IMG/VR virus record: IMGVR_UViG_3300006919_000061
Coordinates: 1 to 58,325 of that record
Reading direction: 5' to 3' (one strand)
DNA length: 58,325 nucleotides
DNA from: a virus
A program made the position numbers and the translations under genes. Position 1 is the first letter of the stretch. Each line of letters begins with the position of its first letter. Shown piece after piece: positions 28,703 through 37,823 of the stretch. Under the pieces are notes generated by a model. It saw only the letters and a program-made list of their open reading frames with translations, searched no databases and was not told where the DNA came from.

Positions 28703-29035
28703 ATGTCCGCAGCAAAGTACGACCTTATTATATCTGAGGGCGCTGGCCTGTCGCTGTCCTTGGTTTACAAGGATAACGCTGGTACCGCGATTGACATTTC
28801 CGCCAAGACTCCGCGCATCCGTATTACGGATAACGTCTACGATGAGACGACGGATACCTTTAACGGAACCCTTACAACTGACGGCACGGACGGTGCCTTT
28901 ACTATTACAGTGTCCTCTGCTCAAATCGAGGCTCTTGGGTTTCGTGATGGTCGGTTTATTATTGACCTTGTAGAAGGCGATACCTCTATTCAGCTTGTTT
29001 ACGGCAAGCTTAAAGTTAAGGAACTTAAGTACTGA
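28703..29035 (+). CDS. Fibre-base or baseplate-like protein, 110 residues
   Basis: This protein starts MSAAKYDLIISEGAGLSLSL. The pattern of a beta sandwich opening with VYKDNAGTAIDISAKTPRIR resembles the N-terminal attachment domain of baseplate upper proteins and of fibre-anchor proteins. The rest is regular beta. It begins the cassette of four fibre genes (29035-35354) and its stop overlaps their first start (TGATG). I infer that it anchors the fibres to the virion. Confidence 0.6.
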   Translation: MSAAKYDLIISEGAGLSLSLVYKDNAGTAIDISAKTPRIRITDNVYDETTDTFNGTLTTDGTDGAFTITVSSAQIEALGFRDGRFIIDLVEGDTSIQLVYGKLKVKELKY

Positions 29036-30186
29036 TGGCCCGCCTTGACTTAACACAGAACGTTCAGAAGAACGTAGTTGAGCTGACAAACAACATTACT
29101 CAGGTTCGAGTAGAGTTGAATGCCGGCTTGCTGCTTTCTGAAAATGTTAGCGGAGGGGCCGTCCTACCCACCGCCACCACAGGCCAACTTCTTCAATACA
29201 ACGGAACCGAATGGATTGCCGTTGACCTTTCTGCAGTTCTGCCTACAGCTACGACAGGGCAATACTTGCAATGGGACGGCACCAACTGGGTTGCTGTTAC
29301 TCTCACTACCAGCGGCGGTGTGCTGCAGTCTGACATTGTAGTAACCGACACGGTGGGCAATGTAACGGCTGGCACTACGCTCACAGCTGGCACGTCTTTC
29401 GAGGACATCTTCAATCAGATGATGGTGTCATACCAAGCCCCCTCGTTGTCTGTGTCTGGCTGGACTACAGGCACTTACGAACATGGCTCTACGTTTTCGG
29501 ATACGACGTTTAATGTGGCGTTCACTAACGACGCTAATCTCAATACAGGAGTTAATGGCACGTACAGTGTTGCTGACTCGTTTATTACTAACGTTGGGGG
29601 CGTTGTACCTGCGGCGGACGGTTCTATTACTACGGCATCTTTTAGTGGCGACATGCTCGTCACAAACTCCAATGCTGGTGTTAGCACTACGCAAAGAACA
29701 GGAGCGGCAGCGCTTACAGTCTCTGGTCACCAGAACACACAGGGAGATTCGGTCAATCAAGTCACCAAGTCTAGCACTGTTCGATTCCGTTACTGGGTCG
29801 TGGAAAGCGCTACTGCACTGAGCTCTCCGCTTGGTACTGCTTCTTCTACTATTATGCTAGGCGGGGCAGACCTTAACTTGAATGGCACAGGCTCTGGTGT
29901 AATTGAAAGTGGCTTGATGTCTAGCGTAAGTAACCTTGGCTTTACCGCTGCGGGTGGCTACGACTACGTGTACTGGATTTTCCCAGCTGCCTTTACGGTC
30001 AGCAACATGACCCAGAACACTTCTATTAATTTGTATGCTGGTGACACAGCTGACCAAACTACGGCGGTTATCCACCTTGGTCAGGTTGACATGGTTAACC
30101 AGCACGGAGAGACGGTGCGTATGCAAATGCTGCGCTCTAAGGTGTCTAATGCTTTCGCATCCGGAAGCGTAATTGCGGTATCGTAA
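29035..30186 (+). CDS. Fibre protein A, 383 residues
   Basis: After a short N-terminal helix (QKNVVELTNNITQVRVELN) the protein carries two repeats of the form TATTGQ-L-QYNGTEWIAVDL. These are the same module found in the next three genes. A long beta-rich shaft and a C-terminal jelly-roll-like domain follow. It is probably a trimeric head or tail fibre for host attachment. Stop and next start overlap by one base. Confidence 0.7.
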   Translation: MARLDLTQNVQKNVVELTNNITQVRVELNAGLLLSENVSGGAVLPTATTGQLLQYNGTEWIAVDLSAVLPTATTGQYLQWDGTNWVAVTLTTSGGVLQSDIVVTDTVGNVTAGTTLTAGTSFEDIFNQMMVSYQAPSLSVSGWTTGTYEHGSTFSDTTFNVAFTNDANLNTGVNGTYSVADSFITNVGGVVPAADGSITTASFSGDMLVTNSNAGVSTTQRTGAAALTVSGHQNTQGDSVNQVTKSSTVRFRYWVVESATALSSPLGTASSTIMLGGADLNLNGTGSGVIESGLMSSVSNLGFTAAGGYDYVYWIFPAAFTVSNMTQNTSINLYAGDTADQTTAVIHLGQVDMVNQHGETVRMQMLRSKVSNAFASGSVIAVS

Positions 30187-30851
30187 TGGCTATTAAGTTT
30201 CCAGATAGTATAACGCAAAACAACGCGAACTACATTACAGTCTCTGCTATTGACGGAGACGTGCAGGGTATTTACTTTGTAGACACTACTGCAGAACGTG
30301 ATGCTATTGGTAACGCGGACACTTCACTTGATAACCACCGTGCCCTTGGTACTGTGGTATTTGTTGGCACGACTGCTTACGTCTATGATGGTGCAAACCT
30401 TACAGACGCAGAGTGGGCTGATGCTAACAACTGGACACCACTTGGCTCCTCAGGTAGTACACTTGCAGGACTCAGTGATGTAGACACTAGCAACCTTAAT
30501 GCTGGGGACCACCTCGTTTATGATGGGACTGACTTTATTAGTTCTAACTCCCGTCTTAGCGTTGCTATCTCTAGTGATTCTGCTGTTAGTGTAGACAGCT
30601 GGCCAGTGGCAGACTTTGCCGGAGCAACGTACACGTACAACCTTAGAGGTTCGAGTTCGCGTACCGGCACAGTTATGGTTGACTACGATGGTCTTACGGG
30701 CATCGAGATAACCGACATCTCTACAAACCCACAGGGAACAGAAAGCGCTCATCCTGAGTTTACTGCTATTCTGTCTGGCGGTACGCATATTGCGCTGCAG
30801 GTGGTATTTGGAAATGGCTATAGTTTCAAAGCGCAGGCGACGCGCGTTTGA
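30186..30851 (+). CDS. Fibre protein B, 221 residues
   Basis: This is the short fibre-type protein of the cassette. The N-terminal region is beta-rich (IKFPDSITQNNANYITVSAI), followed by one copy of the LAGLSDVDTSNLNAGDHLVY-type module and a C-terminal domain shared with fibre protein C: EITDISTNPQGTES, then a NGYSFKAQATR end. The shared end marks a common tip domain. Confidence 0.7.
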   Translation: MAIKFPDSITQNNANYITVSAIDGDVQGIYFVDTTAERDAIGNADTSLDNHRALGTVVFVGTTAYVYDGANLTDAEWADANNWTPLGSSGSTLAGLSDVDTSNLNAGDHLVYDGTDFISSNSRLSVAISSDSAVSVDSWPVADFAGATYTYNLRGSSSRTGTVMVDYDGLTGIEITDISTNPQGTESAHPEFTAILSGGTHIALQVVFGNGYSFKAQATRV

Positions 30852-30876
30852 GTTTTAATCGATTAAATTATACATT

Positions 30877-32646
30877 ATGGCAAACGAAACAATCTTGCGT
30901 AATGGGTTAATCTCAAAGGCTTCGTCTGAGGTCGAGGGTACCCTGAGCGCAGAAGCACTGGCGGTTATCAATTCCTCCGGTACTACACAATTCACCCTCC
31001 CTACTGGGGACGGTAGCGCTAACCAGATTCTGGTTACCAACGGCTCCGGTACAGTTACTTGGGCAGATAACACTGACGTTAGTAGTTTCCTTACTGGAAT
31101 TACGAGTGAGTCTATCTTCTCTCTGAGCGACGTTGATGAGACATCCGGCTCTATTGGAAACAATGAGGTCCTTAAGTGGGACGGTTCTAACTTTGTTGGT
31201 GTTGCGGCTTCTAGCCTTGGCTCTACGACGTTGGCTGGTCTTACAGACGTTACCATCACGGCGGCTGCTGACGGAGACTTCCTCCGCCACAACGGTAGCG
31301 CGTGGGTTGACTCTGCGATTCAGAATTCAGACATCGCGTCTGGTATGATTACGCAGCACCAAGGTGACATTTCAATTACGGTTAGCCAAGTCTCTGACTT
31401 TACCCCGGGAGACTACCTGACGACTAGCACGGCTTCTAGCACCTACATTCCGCTGAGCCAGAAGGGTGCTGCTAACGGTGTTGCAACTTTGGACTCCAGT
31501 GGACTGGTTCCTTCTGCTCAGCTGCCTAGCTACGTGGACGACGTGTTGGAGTACGCTAACGAAAGCTCTTTCCCTGCTTCGGGTGAGGCTGGTAAGCTGT
31601 ACGTCGACTTGTCTGATAACAGCGTGCACCGTTGGAGCGGTTCTGCTTACATCGACATTACCGATTACAGCACTCCGGGTCACACGCACGTTGCTTCTGA
31701 CATCACGGACTTTGACACTGAGGTTGACAACCAGATTGCTGCTGCATCTATTGATGACCTGTCTGACGTTTCTCTTGGTGGTGACACTACTGAAGACAAG
31801 GTGTTGGCGTTTAACGCCTCCGGTAACTTGGTGCCTACCGCGATTGGCGACCTGAGTCAGTCTGATTCTGTCAGCTCGTTGACTGACACTACTATCTCAG
31901 GTACTCCTGCAGATAACGAGGTGTTGGCTTACAACTTTGGTACTAGTCAGTGGATTAACCAAACGGCTTCTGAGGCTGGCTTGGCTACGTCTGCTCAAGG
32001 CGCTCTTGCTGATAGTGCAGTGCAGCCAACTGACCTGAGCACTTACATTGAGACTACGGATAGCGTTACTGACCTTAGCGACGTTACCAACATTGGTAGC
32101 AATGGTAACATTATTGTTAACAGCGGCGGCAATCTTGTTGGTGTTTCTAGTATTAGTCACGATTCTATCACTAACTTTGACTCTGAGGTTAACGCGCTGA
32201 TTACAGCTACTGACATTAGTGACCTTAGCAACACGAGCATTACTGAGCTTGACGAGGTTTCTGCTGTTGGTTCTAGCGGTCAGATTCTTGTGTCTAATGG
32301 CACCAACTTGATTGCTACGACTCTTACCGATTGGAAAGAGGACAGCACAACGCTTGCTACTGACGCAGCTTCTGACATTATTACGGCCGAAAGCCTTGTT
32401 GGTAGCTACGGTGCTATTACGCTTCACTACTCTCTGTCTGACGGTACGAACATGCGTATGGGCACGTTGATGGCTATCACCGACGGTTCTACTGTTGAGT
32501 TGACGGACATTTCTACAAACCAAATCGGTTCCGACGCAGACGAGCCTGTCTTCTCTGCTACGACCTCCGGTTCTAACCTTGCTATCAAAGTTACTGACGC
32601 TAACGGATACACGGTGAAGAGCACTTACCGTTTGATTAACGGATAA
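30877..32646 (+). CDS. Fibre protein C, 589 residues
   Basis: The protein has at least five degenerate modules of the type SLSDVDETSGSIGNNEVLKW followed by DG-x-x-FVGV. These alternate with collagen-like-free beta shaft and a segment YVDDVLEYANESSFPASGEA, then KLYVDLSDNSVHRWSGSAY, common in phage fibres. The C-terminal domain (ELTDISTNQIGSDADEP, NGYTVKSTYR) is homologous to that of fibre protein B. It is probably a long trimeric fibre. Confidence 0.7.
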   Translation: MANETILRNGLISKASSEVEGTLSAEALAVINSSGTTQFTLPTGDGSANQILVTNGSGTVTWADNTDVSSFLTGITSESIFSLSDVDETSGSIGNNEVLKWDGSNFVGVAASSLGSTTLAGLTDVTITAAADGDFLRHNGSAWVDSAIQNSDIASGMITQHQGDISITVSQVSDFTPGDYLTTSTASSTYIPLSQKGAANGVATLDSSGLVPSAQLPSYVDDVLEYANESSFPASGEAGKLYVDLSDNSVHRWSGSAYIDITDYSTPGHTHVASDITDFDTEVDNQIAAASIDDLSDVSLGGDTTEDKVLAFNASGNLVPTAIGDLSQSDSVSSLTDTTISGTPADNEVLAYNFGTSQWINQTASEAGLATSAQGALADSAVQPTDLSTYIETTDSVTDLSDVTNIGSNGNIIVNSGGNLVGVSSISHDSITNFDSEVNALITATDISDLSNTSITELDEVSAVGSSGQILVSNGTNLIATTLTDWKEDSTTLATDAASDIITAESLVGSYGAITLHYSLSDGTNMRMGTLMAITDGSTVELTDISTNQIGSDADEPVFSATTSGSNLAIKVTDANGYTVKSTYRLING

Positions 32647-32660
32647 TACAATTAGGAAAC

Positions 32661-35354
32661 ATGGCTGATATCAGACAAAATACCGACGTAACTGGAAAGC
32701 TAACTATTGAAGGAGGCGGTGCATCTACTCCTTTTGAGGTACAAGGAAGCAGCGATTCTGGCGTGTCTTCGTACACGCAGTTTAAGTTGACTGACCAAAA
32801 CACCGGTGTTCTTCTTGAATTGTTTAATCAAGCAGGTACGTCTGAGTTTAGTGTTTCTACTTCTGGGACAACCATCGGGGGGAGCTACGTGCTCCCCCAC
32901 GATGCCCCCGGTATAAATCAAATCCTCACTCGCGCAACTGGTGCGGGTGTAGGTGTGCTGTCTTGGGAGGACAACGTTGCTGACGCAGGTACTATCGGCG
33001 GAGAGCCCGTTAGCATTAGCACGTTGGGTGCCAACAACTTGTTGCAGTACAACGGAAGTGCGTGGGTTAACGTTACTCCGGTTACTCCGGCAACTCCTAA
33101 TCTTTCTCAAGTAGTAACTGCTGGCTCTAGCACTGATGATGCAATCACTGTTGGTGGAATTACTGTTGACGAAGTAACTTACGACGGCGCCGACGGTACT
33201 GCAGGTCAAGTTCTTACTACAGACGGCAGCGGCACCCTTTCTTTTGAAGACGCGGCAATTGACCTTGTGGCCATTGACGTGCACAACGACTCTGGTGCTA
33301 CTATTGCTCGCGGTCTTCCCGTCTACGTTAGTGGCACCCACGCTAGTGGTAAGCCCACTATTGCTCTTGCTGACAACGACGCCAGCGGCACTATGCCCTG
33401 CATTGGTTTGGTACAGGCTAGCATTAGTAACAACACTGACGGCACTGTTATCGTATCTGGAATGCAGCGTAACCTTAATACCAGTTCATTTTCCGCTGGC
33501 GACGCGTTGTATGTTGGTACTACTGCAGGTACTCTTACTGCTACCCGACCAATCGCTGTTACTAGCCAAGTGCAAAAAGTTGGTATTGTAACACGCTCTC
33601 ACGCTTCAACAGGTGAGATTCTTGTTATGGGTGCAGGACGTGTTAACGACATTCCTAACGACGTTGAGATTAACGACATTTCAGACATTGACACTGCAGG
33701 TTTTGGAGATGGTGATGTTCTTGTGTATCGTACCCTTGACGGAGCTTGGGTTCCTGAAGCGTTGCCTAGTAGTGGTGCGTCTGAACTTAACGGCCTTAGC
33801 GACGTTACTATTAGCACTGGGGCAGATGGTGAGGTGTTGGCCCATAATGGTTCTGGGTTTGTTAACTCAAGCTTGGCTACCGAGGTCGGTGCCCACGTAA
33901 GCACGGGTAACTTATCAGATGTTACTAGCGCTGCCCCTGCGAACAACGACGTTCTTCTTTACGATAGCGGAGACGGAGAGTGGGTGCATGAAGGCTTTAC
34001 CCTCGATAACATTATTACTGCCTCTGGCAACCTTACTACTCAGTACTTAATTGTTAACAACGCCACTGGTGTAATATCTACTGGCGGTATTACTGCCTCT
34101 GCAGGAAATATTAACGCATCTACGGGTAGTATTATTGCAAGCGGGTTTGTTCAAGGAACCGCATCTGCTTCTGCACCCGGTATTCAAGGCCTTACGTCTA
34201 CTACGGAAAACGCTGGCGTTTTGTGTAAGTCTTCTATTTCAAACCCAAACGCTGACGCAACAGTAGGTTTGGAGTTGCAACTGGCTACACTAAACCAAAC
34301 AGACAATGAGTTTATTCCGTCTATTTCGTTTACGGCGCGGGACGATAATAACGATGCGTTTGAAGCAGCTAACATCTACACCTACGTTACGGATGTATCG
34401 GCGGGTTCGGAGGATGCAATGCTTTGCATTAAAACCGTTGAAGCTGGTACGGTTCAGATTGCTGCTGAGTTTAACGGTGGTCTGAAAATTTACAACCACG
34501 ACGAAACCGGTCAGCCTAATGACGACCTTGTTATCTACAACCCTACTACCAGCCCCGCAACCGACGACGCTACCGGCACAATCGTTATGCGTGGTAAGAA
34601 CAGCGCAAACGCAGACACAGACTTTGTTAAGTTTATTGGAGGAGTCTCTGATGTAACTAGCGGAAGTGAGGAAGGAGCAGCCGTGTTTGCAGTTATGAAC
34701 GGCGGCACTATGACTGAGGTGCTTGAGTTTTCGTACCTCGATGGTATTAATTTCTACAACAACAAGTACGCCTTCCCTGACGCCACACCTACTGCTGGTC
34801 AAGTCCTTGTTGCTAACGCTAGTAATCCTAGTAATCTTGAGTGGGGTAGTGCTGGTGGTGGTAACAAAGTTTACTTTAGCAAAATGGGTAAGGGTACCCT
34901 TGCTACCCCGACTAACCGTTGGTACGGTGACGCTAGTGAGGGGGCTATGGAAGACTTTCAGTCTACCCACTCTAGCGCTATCGACCCCGGTACTATTAAC
35001 GGTGCGGTTGACAACTATTTCCACAACGGGTTTGTTGCACCGTTTGATTTTACAAACGTGCGTGTTGTTGGCATGCTGGCAAACGCAGGAGACGCTGATT
35101 TGAATACCAACGACCTAACGCTTGAGTTGTGGAGAATCCACTCTTTGACTTCTGGTACAGATAACGGCTCTATTTCTCTTATGGGTTCTACTACCCAGAC
35201 GTTTAACAGCGACACCAACGCTGTGTTTAGCATCGACTTTGATTGCACTAGCAACTTGCCTGAAGACGGGGACGCGTTCTTTATTACGTTTACTAGCCAA
35301 GACTCTACATCAGCTATTGCGTTTAAGTTTAATTTGACCTTTGAGTGCACCTAA
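32661..35354 (+). CDS. Fibre protein D, 897 residues
   Basis: This is the largest member of the cassette. The N-terminal shaft has copies of the GVL-WEDN / LLQYNGSAWVNV module. Residues about 200-330 form a compact beta domain (VAIDVHNDSGATIARGLPVY onwards) found in many fibre and decoration proteins. Further LSDV modules follow, and the C-terminal 180 residues form a separate jelly-roll-like domain with an acidic linker. No chaperone domain is visible. The 3' end also contains the promoter of the next gene. Confidence 0.7.
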   Translation: MADIRQNTDVTGKLTIEGGGASTPFEVQGSSDSGVSSYTQFKLTDQNTGVLLELFNQAGTSEFSVSTSGTTIGGSYVLPHDAPGINQILTRATGAGVGVLSWEDNVADAGTIGGEPVSISTLGANNLLQYNGSAWVNVTPVTPATPNLSQVVTAGSSTDDAITVGGITVDEVTYDGADGTAGQVLTTDGSGTLSFEDAAIDLVAIDVHNDSGATIARGLPVYVSGTHASGKPTIALADNDASGTMPCIGLVQASISNNTDGTVIVSGMQRNLNTSSFSAGDALYVGTTAGTLTATRPIAVTSQVQKVGIVTRSHASTGEILVMGAGRVNDIPNDVEINDISDIDTAGFGDGDVLVYRTLDGAWVPEALPSSGASELNGLSDVTISTGADGEVLAHNGSGFVNSSLATEVGAHVSTGNLSDVTSAAPANNDVLLYDSGDGEWVHEGFTLDNIITASGNLTTQYLIVNNATGVISTGGITASAGNINASTGSIIASGFVQGTASASAPGIQGLTSTTENAGVLCKSSISNPNADATVGLELQLATLNQTDNEFIPSISFTARDDNNDAFEAANIYTYVTDVSAGSEDAMLCIKTVEAGTVQIAAEFNGGLKIYNHDETGQPNDDLVIYNPTTSPATDDATGTIVMRGKNSANADTDFVKFIGGVSDVTSGSEEGAAVFAVMNGGTMTEVLEFSYLDGINFYNNKYAFPDATPTAGQVLVANASNPSNLEWGSAGGGNKVYFSKMGKGTLATPTNRWYGDASEGAMEDFQSTHSSAIDPGTINGAVDNYFHNGFVAPFDFTNVRVVGMLANAGDADLNTNDLTLELWRIHSLTSGTDNGSISLMGSTTQTFNSDTNAVFSIDFDCTSNLPEDGDAFFITFTSQDSTSAIAFKFNLTFECT

Positions 35355-35364
35355 CGTATATTTA
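35333..35364 (+). promoter_or_regulatory. Promoter inside the 3' end of fibre gene D
   Basis: TTTG at 35333-35336, a 20-bp spacer and TATATTTA at 35357-35364. The -33 element lies within the last codons of the upstream gene. The ATG at 35369 follows after 4 nt. It opens the holin-tail operon (35369-41950). Confidence 0.65.
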
Positions 35365-35368
35365 CAAG

Positions 35369-35524
35369 ATGCGTATTATCAATACTTGGGGTAATCCTAA
35401 CAAACAAAACGACAAGTATCAGTTCAAGCTTCGCCTTGGCAAGCTGACTGTGCTTGATTTCTACATGGACCGTGGAGACAATAAGTGGGCCTTCACTATC
35501 CTGAACTACACCTTTAAGCCGTGA
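35369..35524 (+). CDS. 51-residue hypothetical protein
   Basis: This small protein begins MRIINTWGNPNKQNDKYQFK and continues with beta-hairpin-like segments, Trp- and Lys-rich, ending NYTFKP. The ATG 4 nt after the -7 box and the GTGA overlap with the holin start show it is a translated gene. It could be a lysis-timing partner of the holin next to it. No family is recognised. Confidence 0.65.
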   Translation: MRIINTWGNPNKQNDKYQFKLRLGKLTVLDFYMDRGDNKWAFTILNYTFKP

Positions 35525-35970
35525 GTGACGGTAAGAAAAAGTTCAAAGACACTAAGGTGGGGAAGTTCCTGAACGGGGCTGCTCCTCACATCCTTGGTGA
35601 CGTTGCCGACGAGGTGCCGGGCGTGGGTCTGATTAAGACCATCGCTAAGGTAGTCGCGGGCGACCCCGGGATGACTGCGGACCAGAAGATGGAGTTTGCT
35701 CGTCTTGCCGCTGAGGAAGAGCAGAACGCGCAGGAGCAGGTTACCCGCCGTTGGGAGGCTGATGCTAAGGCGGATGTTAAGCTGGCAAAGTTTATCCGCC
35801 CGGTTATGCTGATTGCACTAACGGCGTTCTACATGACCTTGACTATTTGGGACGGCGCCAGCCCACGGTTTATGCCGCCTGAAAACTACATTGACCTCCT
35901 CGAGGTTCTCATGCTGACTGCGTTCGGTGCATACTTTGCGGGACGTACTGTCGAAAAGATTCGTAAGTAA
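35521..35970 (+). CDS. Holin of the 3TM type
   Basis: This is a 149-residue protein starting at GTG (35521), overlapping the previous TGA. An amphipathic N-terminal region (20-47), a long charged helix (52-88) and two clear membrane helices (about 93-110 and 123-141) with a short acidic loop match the GTA/phage 3TM-holin family. It would open the inner membrane at the end of infection and let the amidase (12888-13310), encoded 22 kb away, reach the peptidoglycan. The stop shares a base with the next start (TAATG). Confidence 0.8.
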   Translation: MSDGKKKFKDTKVGKFLNGAAPHILGDVADEVPGVGLIKTIAKVVAGDPGMTADQKMEFARLAAEEEQNAQEQVTRRWEADAKADVKLAKFIRPVMLIALTAFYMTLTIWDGASPRFMPPENYIDLLEVLMLTAFGAYFAGRTVEKIRK

Positions 35971-36605
35971 TGGCTTCTCTCAATCAAATTGTCTACAACA
36001 TCGCAGAGGCTGCGGGTGATTCTACTAACACGGTGCTCCTCGAGCGCTTGAAGTTTATGGTCGAATATTACCGTGCTCTGTTTGTACGCCGTGACAGCGC
36101 ACAGAACTTTAACTTGCCTGACCGCCTTGCTCAGAACTTGACGTTTGAGATGGAGTGGGTCAATGCTGTCGAGGCTTGCGGGGTGTCTCTCCCCTGCCAA
36201 ATCCTTTGCACTAAGGAGCTGGTACCTACACCGCTAAACACTAAGAATGCGAGTGGGTTCCTGTACGTTGGTGCGGTTGACGGACAAGAGAGCTATCAGT
36301 ACATTACGCCGGAACAAGTGCCTTACGCAATCACCGGCAAGTTTACAGGCAACCAGCCTAAGTACTTCTACAAGAACGGACGCATCTGTATCATCAACTC
36401 TAGTGCCATGTGCATTGATGTTAAGATGGTTGCGGAGTCGCCAGCTACGGGCGGACCCCAAGGCGGTGGCGGTGTTACTTGTATTGACCCTGACGCGGAG
36501 TACCCTATTACTATGGATATGGTGCAGCGCATTACTCAGGCAATCATGGGTGCTGAGCTGCGTATGCACAGACCCGATGACGATGAGCAAATCGAACTTA
36601 AGTGA
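35970..36605 (+). CDS. Tail ring-type protein, 211 residues
   Basis: This protein starts MASLNQIVYNIAEAAGDSTN. An N-terminal helical domain with LLERLKFMVEYYRALFVRRD is followed by a beta domain (residues about 80-160) and a Gly-rich linker before a C-terminal helix. This N-terminal pattern is typical of a conserved crAss-like tail/ring protein located just before the adaptor and muzzle genes. It probably forms part of the stacked rings between portal and tail. It overlaps the following gene by 23-29 bp. Confidence 0.7.
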   Translation: MASLNQIVYNIAEAAGDSTNTVLLERLKFMVEYYRALFVRRDSAQNFNLPDRLAQNLTFEMEWVNAVEACGVSLPCQILCTKELVPTPLNTKNASGFLYVGAVDGQESYQYITPEQVPYAITGKFTGNQPKYFYKNGRICIINSSAMCIDVKMVAESPATGGPQGGGGVTCIDPDAEYPITMDMVQRITQAIMGAELRMHRPDDDEQIELK

Positions 36606-37044
36606 AGAAAGGTTTGGGGCTAAGGACATGTACTCTGCGTACAAGAAAGCGAATCCAAACACTGACGTCACATACCAATACTACCGAGCAGTCCTTGAAT
36701 CTTTCTCAAAGCTGCTAGCAGAAGAGTTGCTCAACGGGGCAATCTTTAACATGGGGCAACGCCTTGGCACACTACGCATTAAGAAGATTAAGCGTAGCCC
36801 TAACGCTCGTACTATTGACTGGAACGAGACGTTGAAGCTGTGGGAGGAGCAGGGGAAGAAGGAAGGGTTTGTCTATTGGACAGACGACACCTACTACCGC
36901 TGGGCGTGGGACAAACGTAAGGCCCTCGTAAAGAACAAGTCTGCATATCGCTTTGACCCTACTGGTGGGAAAAAGGGACTGCGGAAGAAACTAACTGACC
37001 GTCTGCGCAACGACCCGTTTGCCGGCATGAACTACTCAGAATGA
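36583..37044 (+). CDS. Conserved crAss-like structural protein, 153 residues
   Basis: This basic protein begins MSKSNLSEERFGAKDMYSAY (an alternative ATG lies two codons upstream at 36577). Helices are followed by NMGQRLGTLRIKKIKR, TIDWNETLKLW and YRWAWDKRKALVKNKSAYRF, a pattern that recurs with little change in crAss-like genomes next to ring and muzzle genes. Function is not established; structural or assembly role is inferred. It overlaps the ring gene at its start and the next gene by 4 bp. Confidence 0.7.
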   Translation: MSKSNLSEERFGAKDMYSAYKKANPNTDVTYQYYRAVLESFSKLLAEELLNGAIFNMGQRLGTLRIKKIKRSPNARTIDWNETLKLWEEQGKKEGFVYWTDDTYYRWAWDKRKALVKNKSAYRFDPTGGKKGLRKKLTDRLRNDPFAGMNYSE

Positions 37045-37823
37045 ACTACAAGTTTATCTCTTCTAAAGAAGTCATCGGCAAAGTGTTCCGTGACTTGAAG
37101 CCCAAGGATTCTTCTTGGACTATGGATGCTGTCGAATGGATTGGCGAGGCCCTTGATTTTATTGGGTACCACGGTGCCTTTGAAAAGAAGGTAGACACGG
37201 TTACGGTTGACAGCCACCGAGCTGCAATTCCTTGTGACTTGTACCAACTGATTCAAGTAGAGTACAACGGGCAGGCGCTTGTGTTCGGTACGGACACTGC
37301 AGGCTACGACCCCAACCGCACTACAGCAGCACAGCCTAACACCACAGGCACTGTCTACACTTCTGCAGTCTACAACACCAACCCTAACGACGACCAGAGC
37401 CAGCCTAACTTTGGCACGCAGACTGCTGCTAGCGCCAACTTTGGCACGGACTACTACCTGCTGAATGCAGGCTACATTGTTACGTCTTTTGAGTCGGGCG
37501 ACATCAAGCTGCACTACACGGCATACCCGGTAGACGGCGACGGGTTCCCTATGGTTCCTGACAACATCTACGTCAAGCAAGCGCTTGAGTGGTACATCAT
37601 CCGCCAGATGATGATGGGAGGCTACGTGCACCCCGTGTTTAACTGGCAGGTGGCAGACCAGAAGTGGGGACACTACTGCGTGGCTGCAGGCAACGACCTT
37701 GCCTACCCAAGCATTGACAAGATGGAATCTTTGAAGAACATGTTCGTGCGCCTTGCGCCTAACATGAACGCACACGCGGACTTCTTCCAAGGTCAGGAAA
37801 CCCAAGGACGACTCGGACGATGA
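37041..37823 (+). CDS. Tail adaptor/ring protein, 260 residues
   Basis: This protein starts MNYKFISSKEVIGKVFRDLK. An N-terminal helical bundle contains WTMDAVEWIGEALDFIGYHG. It is followed by the beta segment DSHRAAIPCDLYQLIQVEYN and a C-terminal helical part (VKQALEWYIIRQMMMGGY). The order helical bundle, Ig-like beta domain, helix is typical of tail-tubular/adaptor proteins of P22- and crAss-like tails. It is the last ring before the muzzle gene, with which it overlaps by 4 bp. Confidence 0.75.
   Translation: MNYKFISSKEVIGKVFRDLKPKDSSWTMDAVEWIGEALDFIGYHGAFEKKVDTVTVDSHRAAIPCDLYQLIQVEYNGQALVFGTDTAGYDPNRTTAAQPNTTGTVYTSAVYNTNPNDDQSQPNFGTQTAASANFGTDYYLLNAGYIVTSFESGDIKLHYTAYPVDGDGFPMVPDNIYVKQALEWYIIRQMMMGGYVHPVFNWQVADQKWGHYCVAAGNDLAYPSIDKMESLKNMFVRLAPNMNAHADFFQGQETQGRLGR

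Noticed and set aside
30847-30878. TTTG-N20-TACATTAT before fibre gene C
   Set aside because: The -7 box would overlap the ATG at 30877, so transcription would start inside the gene; probably a chance match.
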